Assembly (NCBI GenBank): GCA_023392995.1
Contig: JAEWMZ010000286.1
Location: forward strand, 1 to 23,478
Reading direction: 5' to 3'
DNA length: 23,478 nt
From: Bacillota bacterium
Lineage (GTDB): Bacteria > Bacillota > Clostridia > Lachnospirales > Lachnospiraceae
The stretch's first letter is position 1; every line of letters begins with the position of its first letter. Positions 16,577 to 23,478 of this stretch are shown here, in pieces. Below the pieces are notes generated by a model. The model had not been told where the DNA came from. It searched no databases and worked only from the letters and a program-made list of their open reading frames with translations. The translations under genes were made by a program, and so were the position numbers.

Positions 16577-17446
16577 ATGCTTGAGAAATTCATACAAAGG
16601 GTGAAAGACAACGGTTGGTCAATCTATGGAATCGAAGTGTTTTATCAAGGGCAGGTTATCGATTCGTATGATTTTGTCCCAACACAGCGTCACCCTATCT
16701 ATTCTGCAACCAAAGCCTTTACCTCTACCGCAGTTGGACTGGCGGTGGCAGAGGGGAAATTTTCAATTGAAGCTTCCGTTTATGATTACCTGAAAGACGA
16801 GATACCGAGCGGGATTACGGAGGAGCAGCTGCAGGTACTGCATAAGATAAGTATCAAAAGGCTTCTTACAATGTCTGTCCCGGGCTATCCGTTTCGGGCG
16901 GAGAGCGATAACTGGTTAAGGGAAGCGCTATCCTACTCCATTCCCTTTGATGAGACTCCGGTTTTTCATTATTCCAATATACCGGCTTATCTTGTTGGAG
17001 TCGCAGTGGAAAAGGCAGTCGGAGAACATGTTGGCGTGTATTTAAAGAGCAGATTATGGGAGCCTCTGGGCATTGAAAACCCTGAATACATGAACTGTCC
17101 CTCCGGCCATTTTTACGGTGCATCCGGGATGCAGCTAACGGTGAATGAGCTTAGCAGACTCGGTCAGCTATATCTGCAAAAGGGAGTATATAACGGAAAT
17201 CGAATTTTATCGGAACAGTGGGTGAATGAAGCTACTGCGATCCAGCAGATGAACAGAGAAGGCGGTTACGGATATTACTTCTGGAATTATAAGGACGGAT
17301 TTCTAATCAGCGGAAAATGGGGACAAAAATGCTTCGTATTCCCAAAACGACAGCTTATGATAACATATCTGGCAGAGATTAAGGAAGGGGCGGATGTGGC
17401 TCTGCATACTATGGAAAGAGAAATATTACCCCGATTCGAGATATGA
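16577..17446 (+). CDS. Serine hydrolase, class C beta-lactamase-like
   Basis: Beta-lactamase/penicillin-binding-protein-fold serine hydrolase (289 residues), without a signal peptide, so probably cytoplasmic. The SxxK motif is SATK (S43, K46). The YxN motif is YSN (Y132-N134), and the third motif is probably GKWGQ near residue 247, in place of the KTG of true beta-lactamases. Members act as esterases, peptidases or amidases rather than lactamases. Start: ATG with GGAGG at 16562-16566. The 130 bases upstream hold TATAATACAAT twice (16477-16487 and 16530-16540) as possible -10 sequences, but neither has a convincing -35. It converges on the MATE gene across a long hairpin. Confidence 0.87.
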   Translation: MLEKFIQRVKDNGWSIYGIEVFYQGQVIDSYDFVPTQRHPIYSATKAFTSTAVGLAVAEGKFSIEASVYDYLKDEIPSGITEEQLQVLHKISIKRLLTMSVPGYPFRAESDNWLREALSYSIPFDETPVFHYSNIPAYLVGVAVEKAVGEHVGVYLKSRLWEPLGIENPEYMNCPSGHFYGASGMQLTVNELSRLGQLYLQKGVYNGNRILSEQWVNEATAIQQMNREGGYGYYFWNYKDGFLISGKWGQKCFVFPKRQLMITYLAEIKEGADVALHTMEREILPRFEI

Positions 17447-17471
17447 TGAAATGCAGCGGCACTATAAACGG

Positions 17472-17528
17472 ATAAGCTCCCGTCAAAGCAACAAGTTACG
17501 ATTCCTTGTCGCTTTGATGGGAGCTTAT
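17472..17528. terminator. Long hairpin between converging genes
   Basis: A 24-base arm (17472-17495) pairs with 17505-17528 around a nine-base loop: 22 Watson-Crick pairs, one G-U and one A-C mismatch. It starts 26 bases after the serine hydrolase stop and lies 65 bases beyond the MATE stop. There is no long T-run on either side. Its position suggests a two-way transcription end. Confidence 0.6.
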
Positions 17529-17592
17529 CATAATGAACAGACAATTCTCTGCTTTACTTTACTCTGTTTTGCTTAAACCAGTTGATCAAAGC

Positions 17593-18957
17593 TTACCGAT
17601 GCTCTGCAATAGCTACAGTAGCGGATGCGTTTAATTTTCTTATCTCCAGCATAAGCATTATCGCCGAGATAACCAAGGCAGAAAAGTCCGAGGTGGCGCC
17701 TGCGACCCAGATACCATTCAAAGCGAGATAATGAGGCAGGATTAATACCAGTGGTATTAATATAATAACCTGACGCAGCAGACTTAGAAGCATGGAAATC
17801 AGTGCCTTTCCGATGGATTGGAAATAATTAATGCAAGCCGATTGTGCTCCTACGGTAAAGATAGCTAATAGATACAACCGCAGTCCATTCGAGGCAATGT
17901 GAATTAATTCAGTATCATCACCATTGAAGATTTTAATGATTGCAACCGGAAATAACTCAATTAAAATCCAGCCAAGGGCGGTGATACAGGTATTAACAAT
18001 TATGGAGTAAAATAAGGCCTTCTTAACCCGAGCAGCATTCCCGGCTCCAAAATTATAGCCGATAATCGGCTGGGCGCCCTGATTGACTCCGAAGGCGGGC
18101 ATGAGTATTAGCATGGCAATGGAGGATATCAGAGAATAGGCGCCAATGGCCAGGTCTCCGCCGTATTTTTGTAAACTTTTATTAATTACAATCGTAACAA
18201 AGCTGGCAGATACCTGCATAATAAATGGAGAAACTCCAATGGAGGAAATCTCGCCAATGGTTGATAAATTCAGCTTCATATGATGTCTTTTCAGACGAAT
18301 AATACTTTTGGCTGATAAGTAATATACAACCCAAATTGAGCAGACAGCCTGAGAAATCAAGGTGGCTAGAGCAGAGCCGGCAACGCCCAGCTTAAATACG
18401 AAGATGAAAATAGGATTCAAGATAGTATTTAAGATTGCACCGATCAGCATGGTTTTCATCGCTGTTTTAGCATCGCCTTGGGAACGAATAATTGGGTTTA
18501 GTCCGAATCCCACGTTTTGAAGGACAGCGCCTGTAAGCAGAATCGTTGAGAAGGTTTTTGCATAAGGCAGGGTATCCTCACTTGCACCCAGCACCTTTAG
18601 TAGCGGGTCAAGAAAGATCAAGCCCAGTATGGTAATGAAGATAGTGAGAATTAGAGTGAGTAAAAAAGCATTACCGACAATGCGCTCCGCTTCTTCGTTC
18701 TTTTTCTGGCCCAGCTTAATGGACACAACGCTGGCGGCACCTATGCCGACGAGCATACCCACCGCCATAATAATATTCGTAATTGGGAAGGTAACGGCTA
18801 CTCCGGATAAGGCAAGAGAACCAACACCCCTTCCGATAAATATTCTGTCGACAACACTATAGAGAGCATTTACAAGCATACCGATGACAGCTGGTACGGA
18901 CAGCTGAAAGAGAAGCTTGCCGACGCTTTTCGATTCTAGATCTTTTGTTGCATTCAA
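17593..18957 (-). CDS. MATE-family multidrug efflux pump (MepA-like)
   Basis: Inner-membrane cation-coupled drug/organic cation exporter (454 residues, about 12 helices in two bundles). Family marks include PAVIGMLVNALYSVVDRIFI and GRGVGSLALSGVAVTFP at the N-terminus, PIIRSQGDAKTAM after helix 4, and FGVNQGAQPIIGYNFGAG opening the second bundle; this is the MepA/DinF-like branch. The start codon is TTG at 18957 (minus-strand TTGAATGCAACA), with AAAGG 10 bases upstream. The nearby ATG codons are out of frame and one of those frames stops at once. A TTGAT-CAGT-ATCAA palindrome lies in the leader (18976-18989). The gene is a separate minus-strand unit; substrates are unknown. Confidence 0.93.
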   Translation of the reverse strand: MNATKDLESKSVGKLLFQLSVPAVIGMLVNALYSVVDRIFIGRGVGSLALSGVAVTFPITNIIMAVGMLVGIGAASVVSIKLGQKKNEEAERIVGNAFLLTLILTIFITILGLIFLDPLLKVLGASEDTLPYAKTFSTILLTGAVLQNVGFGLNPIIRSQGDAKTAMKTMLIGAILNTILNPIFIFVFKLGVAGSALATLISQAVCSIWVVYYLSAKSIIRLKRHHMKLNLSTIGEISSIGVSPFIMQVSASFVTIVINKSLQKYGGDLAIGAYSLISSIAMLILMPAFGVNQGAQPIIGYNFGAGNAARVKKALFYSIIVNTCITALGWILIELFPVAIIKIFNGDDTELIHIASNGLRLYLLAIFTVGAQSACINYFQSIGKALISMLLSLLRQVIILIPLVLILPHYLALNGIWVAGATSDFSALVISAIMLMLEIRKLNASATVAIAEHR

Positions 18958-19269
18958 AATTCATATTCCTTTCTTTTGATCAGTATCAATCCACGAAAAA
19001 TCTTCTGAGAAGAAGTATTATTGATATTTATCCGTGCCTTTCGGGATGATTCATATCTGATATATTCGTAAAATGTATTTCTATTTTACACTACGGTATT
19101 TATAAATTACAACATATTTATAAAATAATAGAAAAACAGGCTAGGATGTAACAGAAAACTCATGTACCGTCTGGTTCCCTACTCTGCGTTATGCTGCGTT
19201 ACTGTTTTAAAAAAGTTCCAAAAGCAAGATGATATTTTCATCATAAAGGAGCATGAAAGCTAAGTTGAG

Positions 19270-19348
19270 ATAGTGTGAAATGCAGAGCATATCCGGCATT
19301 GAGCAGCCTAAAGGCTGAATGTCCGTTAGTGTAAATAAACAGAGAGAT
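19270..19348 (+). repeat. Palindromic repeat family, upstream copies
   Basis: The first 21 bases (19270-19290) are identical to 23165-23185 and contain GTGAAATGCAGAGCAT, though the right arm of the palindrome is degraded here. They are followed by a CAGCC-TAAA-GGCTG hairpin (19304-19317) and GTTAGTGTAAAT (19325 on), a decayed second copy 56 bases further. See the downstream cluster. Confidence 0.65.
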
Positions 19349-19799
19349 AGAGTATGTATTATTATATTCTAAATACAAAATTGTACATGTTTATTACGGA
19401 TTCATTTTTTCCAGAGAGAAACAAAAGAGGGTTATTTAAAAATCAGCGAAATAATCTATAGACTGCATAAAAATGTCAATTTAAAATTTACAAAAAAATG
19501 CCTATTCTTATATTAAGTAAGGAAAACTGATACGAATTCAGAGCCATGAAGGTAAGGAGTGCTTAGCATAGGGGGTTCTTGATGAATAAACTGCATAATA
19601 AATGAAGCATCGACAGAAGCAGTAAAACGAATCAAGGAAAAGAGGTGGTAAAAATGAGGAAAAGATGGAATTGTAACTCGGATTCATCCTGAGGTCTGCT
19701 GGCATAAAGCGGATATCTGATTTAGCAAGGGTTACCCACAGCAGGCAGATGTGAAATGGTGTCATTTTAGAGCTTCCGCTTTGAAACAGTTATGTTGTG

Positions 19800-19831
19800 T
19801 ATACAATAGCTTAAGTTTCTGTGTTTCGCAA
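19800..19831 (+). promoter_or_regulatory. Conserved 32-base promoter/operator element, copy 2 (upstream of beta-helix gene)
   Basis: Matches copy 1 (2611-2642) at 30 of 32 bases; the differences are at the 14th and 23rd positions. It ends 37 bases before ATG 19869, exactly as copy 1 does before ATG 2680. Direct repeats AGTTTC (19814-19819) and TGTTTC (19822-19827) keep the 8-base period. A GAAAC at 19783-19787 may be the opposing half-site. Sequence upstream of the element is otherwise unlike copy 1. Confidence 0.6.
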
Positions 19832-19868
19832 TTGCCTAAAATCTTAATGGAAAAAAAGGAGAAGGGGA

Positions 19869-22800
19869 ATGAAAAAGTCATTAGCAGTATTTCTTGTAAT
19901 GGTGATGGTATTTGCAACAATATTTACAATCGACATGCCTTTTACGTCAGTCAGAGCAAACGAAGTAACGGACGCCGGGCCAGAGAGAGAAGCCCAGGCA
20001 ACCAAAGTGGCGAACAGCACAGTTGATACAAAAGCCCAGGAAACTGAAGTAACGGACAGCACGACTGATACTGAAGTCCAGGCCGCACAAGCAACGGATG
20101 CCGCGTCTGATAAGGAGACTCAGACAATAGAGGCCAATTCGGTGGCCGGCACTACCTATTACGTGGATTCAGCAGCAGGAAATGATCAGAAGGATGGAAA
20201 AAGTGCTGCAAATGCCTGGAGGTCGCTGGATAAAGTGAATGCTACCACTTTCTTGCCGGGCGATAAGATCTTGTTCAAGGCAGGAGGCGCATGGCATGGT
20301 CAGCTGTGGCCGAAGGGCTCCGGTACGGAGGGAGCACCTATCATGATTGATAAATATGGGGAAGGGACAAGTCTTCCTTGTATCAATGGAGATGGTATCA
20401 AACGGCAGCAGTATGCCACAGGAGCAGTCATGCTCAGAAACCAGGAATATTGGGAGGTCAATAACCTGGAAATAACCAACGATGATGATTTTAATACGGA
20501 TCTTGTCACACTAACGACGGATGCAAGCGGCAAAGCAACCAATATCAGAGATGGTATCTTAATTATTAACGATGCGGATATGGATACCGCTAAGCGGGGC
20601 TTGACAATGCATCATATCTATATCAATAACTGTTATATTCATGATGTGGACAGCCCCAATACCTGGCCCGGCTTTGCAAACGGCGGTATTATTCTGCATG
20701 TAGTGGGCACGGTCGATTTTACAGCCTCAGTAGTGCCGAAGTATACCTTCGACAATATAAGAGTGCAGTATAACAGAATTGAAAAATGTGATCTTTTAGC
20801 CTTCATGAACTATAATGAAACAACGAAAACTTCGTTTCAGGATGAAATCAGTCAATTTGATCTATGGCACACCAATCTATATATCGGCCATAACTATATG
20901 AAAAACATTGGACAGGGCGGAATTGATATCTGTGATGCCAAGGATGCAGTTGTGGAATACAATATTCTTGATGGCTGGTCCAAAAGATATACCAGAGAAT
21001 GTGCTGGTATCTACCCCTGGAAGTCCTTTGGGGTGGTATTCCAGAACAACGAGGTTTACGACGGTCCGACAGACAATGATACCCACGGGGATGGCACTGC
21101 CTTCGACTTCGATTCACCAAATATAGATATCACCTATCAGTATAATTATACCCATAATAACCCTATGGGATGGATGTCCTATCTTGGCAGAAGTGCGAAC
21201 AATATAGCGCGCTACAATATCAGTGATAATGATGGAAGCCGTATCATAAGATTTGGTTATTTTGACAATGACTCAACACCTGCGTACTTCTTAAATAATG
21301 TATTCCTGTTTCATGGTACGAAGATGCAGTTCAGTGATTATACCGACCGTTTTAGAGCGGTGGATTACTATTTTAATAATAATGTATTTTACGATACCAA
21401 TACAGGCACCAACTCCACCTTTTGGAAGTCATCTCCAAGCAGCTATGGAACTGCAAAATTCAGTAATAACTGCTTCTATACTGCAAGCGGCAGACATGAG
21501 CCAGGTGAGCCAAATGACCCGAATAAAATCACAACGAATCCTCTCTTTGTAAATCCCGGACAGGCGCCCACCAGAGATGCCAATGGCCTGCTAAGCGGAG
21601 CTACTGTATGGGAGGGCTATAAGCTTCAAGCCGGCTCACCGCTGATCGATAAGGGAACCTATATCAGTCAGATGGGCTCCAGAGATTTTTATGGTACACC
21701 GCTTCAATACGGCTCCGCACCCGATATCGGGGTACAGGAGGTGGTACAGGGTGCTTATGTAAAACCAACTGAGCCTGTTGTATCTGAAAATTATGCAAAG
21801 GGAAAAACAGTTACCGTTCAATATGGCAGTAGCTCTGGCAGTTCAATGGTAGATCAAAACACAGCAACCTATTGGACTTCAAATACGGTAGATCCTCAGT
21901 ATATTGAGATTAATTTCTCAGAGAATAAGACCTTTAACAAAATAATTTCAAGCGAGTACATAAAAACACCGCCAACCTCAGGGAACTATACCCCTGTTCG
22001 CCCTGCGGTTAGAAATTATCACTTTGAGAAGTGGGATGGAACTCAGTGGGTAACATTCTTCGCGTCTTATGGAATCGGAGATAATAAGGTGGATGTTTTT
22101 ACCAGTGTAACGACCTCTAAAATCAGAATGGTTCTGGAGGATCCTATGAATACACCGAGAATCGCTGAGATACAGGTATACAGTGATACCGGCGCAGTTC
22201 CGGGAGCTCCGGTAGAAATACCGACGGAAACACCCGCAAGTTTTCAGGTTATTGCACATTACAACTTTGATAATGTTACGGGATCAACTGTAGCAGATAC
22301 TTCAGCCAACGCCTTAAACGGAACAAAATCTTCATCGGTTACAGCGTCAACGGATGCGAAGTCAGGGAAGTCCCTTTATTTTGGTGCAAATGGAACGAAG
22401 AAGGATGGCTATATATCCATCCCCAATCATGCTCTTTTAAACCGTTCCAATCTGACGATATCTATGTGGATAAAGCCGGATGCCTATAGCTTGTCCAAAT
22501 CAAATGAATGCATCGTGCTATATTCAAAGGGCTCTAATGTAAATGAATGCTACAGCTCAACCATCATTACCACCGATGTGTGGGGAGATCCGGTGGGCGG
22601 TATCCAAAGCCCGATGATACTGTCTGCATCGACTACATCCAATGTCAAAGGCGCAAGATGGAGTCCAACCTCAACTGCCGGAACCACAGATTTGGTTAAG
22701 GCGGGAGAATGGAGTCAGATTGTTCAAACCTATGACCAGAATAAATATAGTGTCTACGTAAACGGCAAATTATTTATGTCAATTCCCTATGGAGCAGCAA

Positions 22801-22970
22801 CAAACCTATATATGAATACCTCCAACCTTTTAATAGGGAATCAATCGACAACAGGCAAAAGCCCCTATTATGGCTATATGGATGAAGTGCTTATCCTGGA
22901 TCAGGCACTTTCGGCAAATCAGGTGAAGGCTCTTTATGCAGGTAATCTTCAAGGAATCACGGCTCAGTAA
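19869..22970 (+). CDS. Secreted right-handed beta-helix protein with F5/8C and LamG-like domains
   Basis: Secreted multidomain protein (1033 residues). The signal peptide is MKKSLAVFLVMVMVFATIFT with a probable cut after about residue 30 (SVRA-NE). Residues 31-85 form a T/E/Q-rich linker of about four 14-residue repeats. The parallel beta-helix (about 96-620) begins TYYVDSAAGNDQKDGKSAAN, then LDKVNATTFLPGDKILFKAG, the entry motif of pectate-lyase-fold proteins, and ends SPLIDKGTY and APDIGVQEV. An F5/8 type C (discoidin) carbohydrate-binding-like domain spans about 640-772. A LamG/concanavalin-like domain spans about 796-1022 (MWIKPDAYSL, YVNGKLFMSI, YYGYMDEVLILDQAL). There is no sortase, SLH or dockerin signal, so it is probably released. 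I cannot see a definite catalytic triad of a pectate lyase or polygalacturonase family. AAGGAG at 19856-19861 sets the start. Confidence 0.85.
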   Translation: MKKSLAVFLVMVMVFATIFTIDMPFTSVRANEVTDAGPEREAQATKVANSTVDTKAQETEVTDSTTDTEVQAAQATDAASDKETQTIEANSVAGTTYYVDSAAGNDQKDGKSAANAWRSLDKVNATTFLPGDKILFKAGGAWHGQLWPKGSGTEGAPIMIDKYGEGTSLPCINGDGIKRQQYATGAVMLRNQEYWEVNNLEITNDDDFNTDLVTLTTDASGKATNIRDGILIINDADMDTAKRGLTMHHIYINNCYIHDVDSPNTWPGFANGGIILHVVGTVDFTASVVPKYTFDNIRVQYNRIEKCDLLAFMNYNETTKTSFQDEISQFDLWHTNLYIGHNYMKNIGQGGIDICDAKDAVVEYNILDGWSKRYTRECAGIYPWKSFGVVFQNNEVYDGPTDNDTHGDGTAFDFDSPNIDITYQYNYTHNNPMGWMSYLGRSANNIARYNISDNDGSRIIRFGYFDNDSTPAYFLNNVFLFHGTKMQFSDYTDRFRAVDYYFNNNVFYDTNTGTNSTFWKSSPSSYGTAKFSNNCFYTASGRHEPGEPNDPNKITTNPLFVNPGQAPTRDANGLLSGATVWEGYKLQAGSPLIDKGTYISQMGSRDFYGTPLQYGSAPDIGVQEVVQGAYVKPTEPVVSENYAKGKTVTVQYGSSSGSSMVDQNTATYWTSNTVDPQYIEINFSENKTFNKIISSEYIKTPPTSGNYTPVRPAVRNYHFEKWDGTQWVTFFASYGIGDNKVDVFTSVTTSKIRMVLEDPMNTPRIAEIQVYSDTGAVPGAPVEIPTETPASFQVIAHYNFDNVTGSTVADTSANALNGTKSSSVTASTDAKSGKSLYFGANGTKKDGYISIPNHALLNRSNLTISMWIKPDAYSLSKSNECIVLYSKGSNVNECYSSTIITTDVWGDPVGGIQSPMILSASTTSNVKGARWSPTSTAGTTDLVKAGEWSQIVQTYDQNKYSVYVNGKLFMSIPYGAATNLYMNTSNLLIGNQSTTGKSPYYGYMDEVLILDQALSANQVKALYAGNLQGITAQ

Positions 22971-23053
22971 CAGTGCTTGAATAAAAGGGGTATTACATCA
23001 AATGATAGAGAGTTGATATTAATAAAGCAGCAATCTAAATAAATTTTCTTTTG

Positions 23054-23094
23054 GGCTTATACAAGATGATGGGACTGGTTATCTTGTATAAGCC
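23054..23094 (+). terminator. Hairpin after the beta-helix gene
   Basis: GGCTTATACAAGAT (23054-23067) pairs perfectly with ATCTTGTATAAGCC (23081-23094) around a 13-base loop, followed by TTCTTC. It lies 83 bases after the stop codon and probably ends the transcript, though the T-run is weak. Confidence 0.65.
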
Positions 23095-23164
23095 TTCTTC
23101 AGAGAAGTATTCGTGTGAAAAAATGTTCTCATTCTGCCCTATGTTTTAGCATTACCGGACAACA

Positions 23165-23310
23165 ATAGTGTGAAATGCAGAGCATTTCACATCCATCATC
23201 CCGCGGTTTTGCGGTCGAATATCAGTTAGAGTGAAGTGCAGAGCATTTCATATCCTGCATCCTGCGTCCATGTGGTTGATTGTTAATATGAAATACAGTA
23301 CTATTTGACA
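23165..23310 (+). repeat. Palindromic repeat family, three tandem copies
   Basis: Core palindromes: GTGAAATGC-AGA-GCATTTCAC (23170-23190, perfect), GTGAAGTGC-AGA-GCATTTCAT (23231-23251, still paired through a G-U), and a decayed ATGAAATAC copy from 23288. Units are 61 and 57 bases apart. Between the palindromes lie ATCC, CATCC and a second small hairpin, such as CCGC-GGTTTT-GCGG (23201-23214), then GAATATC and GTTAGAG. Too few and too diverged for a CRISPR array. Confidence 0.7.
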
Positions 23311-23359
23311 AAGAACAAAATTATCTATATGAATCACAATAATATCAATATAATAAATT

Positions 23360-23433
23360 AGAAAAGTTCTAAGTCAGGGGCTCAAAATCAGGAGCTTGAT
23401 AAGAACTTCAAGCCCCTGATTTAGTACTTTTCT
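23360..23433 (+). other. Long structured hairpin with alternative pairings
   Basis: Arm 23360-23382 pairs with 23411-23433 (21 of 23 positions Watson-Crick). Within the loop, AGAACTT (23402-23408) can instead pair with AAGTTCT (23364-23370). TCAGGAGCT (23389-23397) nearly repeats TCAGGGGCT (23374-23382) and could compete for AGCCCCTGA (23411-23419). A TTTTCTTTT tract follows. It may be a terminator or an attenuator-like leader for a gene beyond the window. Confidence 0.5.
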
Positions 23434-23478
23434 TTTGAACCAAGTCACGCATGCGGACCACCTATGTAGATTTGATTG

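Larger units (their letters stand above)
18958..19868. other. 911-base non-coding region upstream of the beta-helix gene
   Basis: Contents from left to right: the leader of the MATE gene, with palindrome TTGAT-CAGT-ATCAA (18976-18989); AT-rich DNA to 19140; a CTGCGTTA direct repeat near 19186-19203; one clear and one decayed copy of the palindromic repeat family (19270-19348); and AT-rich DNA to about 19530. A patch at 19540-19740 has a decent ribosome binding site (AGAGGTGG) before ATG 19654, but the frame stops after 12 codons. The shared 32-base element (19800-19831) comes last. I see no intact gene; the 19540-19740 patch could be the ruin of one. Confidence 0.55.
22971..23478. other. 508-base non-coding region at the window end
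   Basis: Holds a terminator-like hairpin (23054-23094), a cluster of palindromic repeats (23165-23310), AT-rich DNA, and a long structured hairpin region (23360-23433). No credible coding frame is seen. Confidence 0.6.

Noticed and set aside
18976..18989. TTGAT-CAGT-ATCAA palindrome as the operator of the MATE gene
   Set aside because: Short arms, common in AT-rich DNA, and unlike the MerR operator at 15437-15457; mentioned only as context.
19844..20062. Minus-strand frame over the start of the beta-helix gene, and the 91-residue plus frame at 19751-20026
   Set aside because: Both overlap the signal peptide and linker of the clearly real secreted protein and show no family features.
23165..23310. 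CRISPR array
   Set aside because: Repeats are palindromic, diverge quickly, number only three, and the intervening DNA is itself conserved rather than unique; no cas genes are present.
1..23478. Insertion sequences, prophage genes, tRNA or rRNA genes
   Set aside because: No transposase, integrase, phage structural protein, tRNA cloverleaf or rRNA segment was recognised in either strand.

Overview
The window looks like chromosomal DNA of a low-to-moderate-GC Bacillota, most likely a plant-fibre-degrading Clostridia of the Lachnospiraceae type. The reasons are the LplA/LplC(YtcP)-type sugar ABC transporter, intracellular glycoside hydrolases without signal peptides, strong AGGAGG ribosome binding sites, and families such as TipAS-type MerR regulators and MepA-type MATE pumps. 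This placement is inference; there is no rRNA, tRNA or marker gene to fix it.

Left part (1-11.8 kb): a carbohydrate-utilisation locus. A window-truncated permease and a lipoprotein solute-binding protein form the end of an ABC importer. A hairpin and a new promoter-like element follow. Then come three tightly packed cytoplasmic enzymes: a GH2-type glycosidase, a CE15-type glucuronoyl esterase-like hydrolase (4-base overlap) and a GH95 alpha-L-fucosidase/galactosidase-type enzyme. After an A-rich low-complexity spacer comes a dCache-type chemoreceptor, then the collapsed remains of a Gfo/Idh/MocA sugar oxidoreductase. The simplest reading is that oligosaccharides carrying uronic acid esters and terminal L-fucose or L-galactose (glucuronoxylan or pectin side chains) are imported and dismantled inside the cell.

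Middle part (11.8-19 kb): unrelated accessory genes. These are a stand-alone ABC-type/AAA ATPase, an unrecognised 159-residue protein, a DJ-1/PfpI family protein, a divergent haem-type membrane protein (MsrQ/ferric-reductase-like), a MerR-TipAS regulator with a textbook 19-bp-spacer promoter, a class C beta-lactamase-like serine hydrolase, and a MATE efflux pump on the minus strand.

Right part (19-23.5 kb): a 900-base non-coding stretch leads into a secreted 1033-residue right-handed beta-helix protein with F5/8C and LamG-like domains. Its upstream region carries a 32-base element that matches (30/32) the one upstream of the GH2 gene, 17 kb away, with the same 37-base distance to the start codon in both. 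This is the best evidence in the window for one regulon joining an extracellular polysaccharide-acting or -binding protein to the intracellular enzymes. The beta-helix gene is also flanked on both sides by copies of a small palindromic repeat family of about 60 bases.

No CRISPR array, transposase, tRNA or rRNA gene was seen. Several intergenic regions hold long, nearly perfect hairpins without a U-tract.
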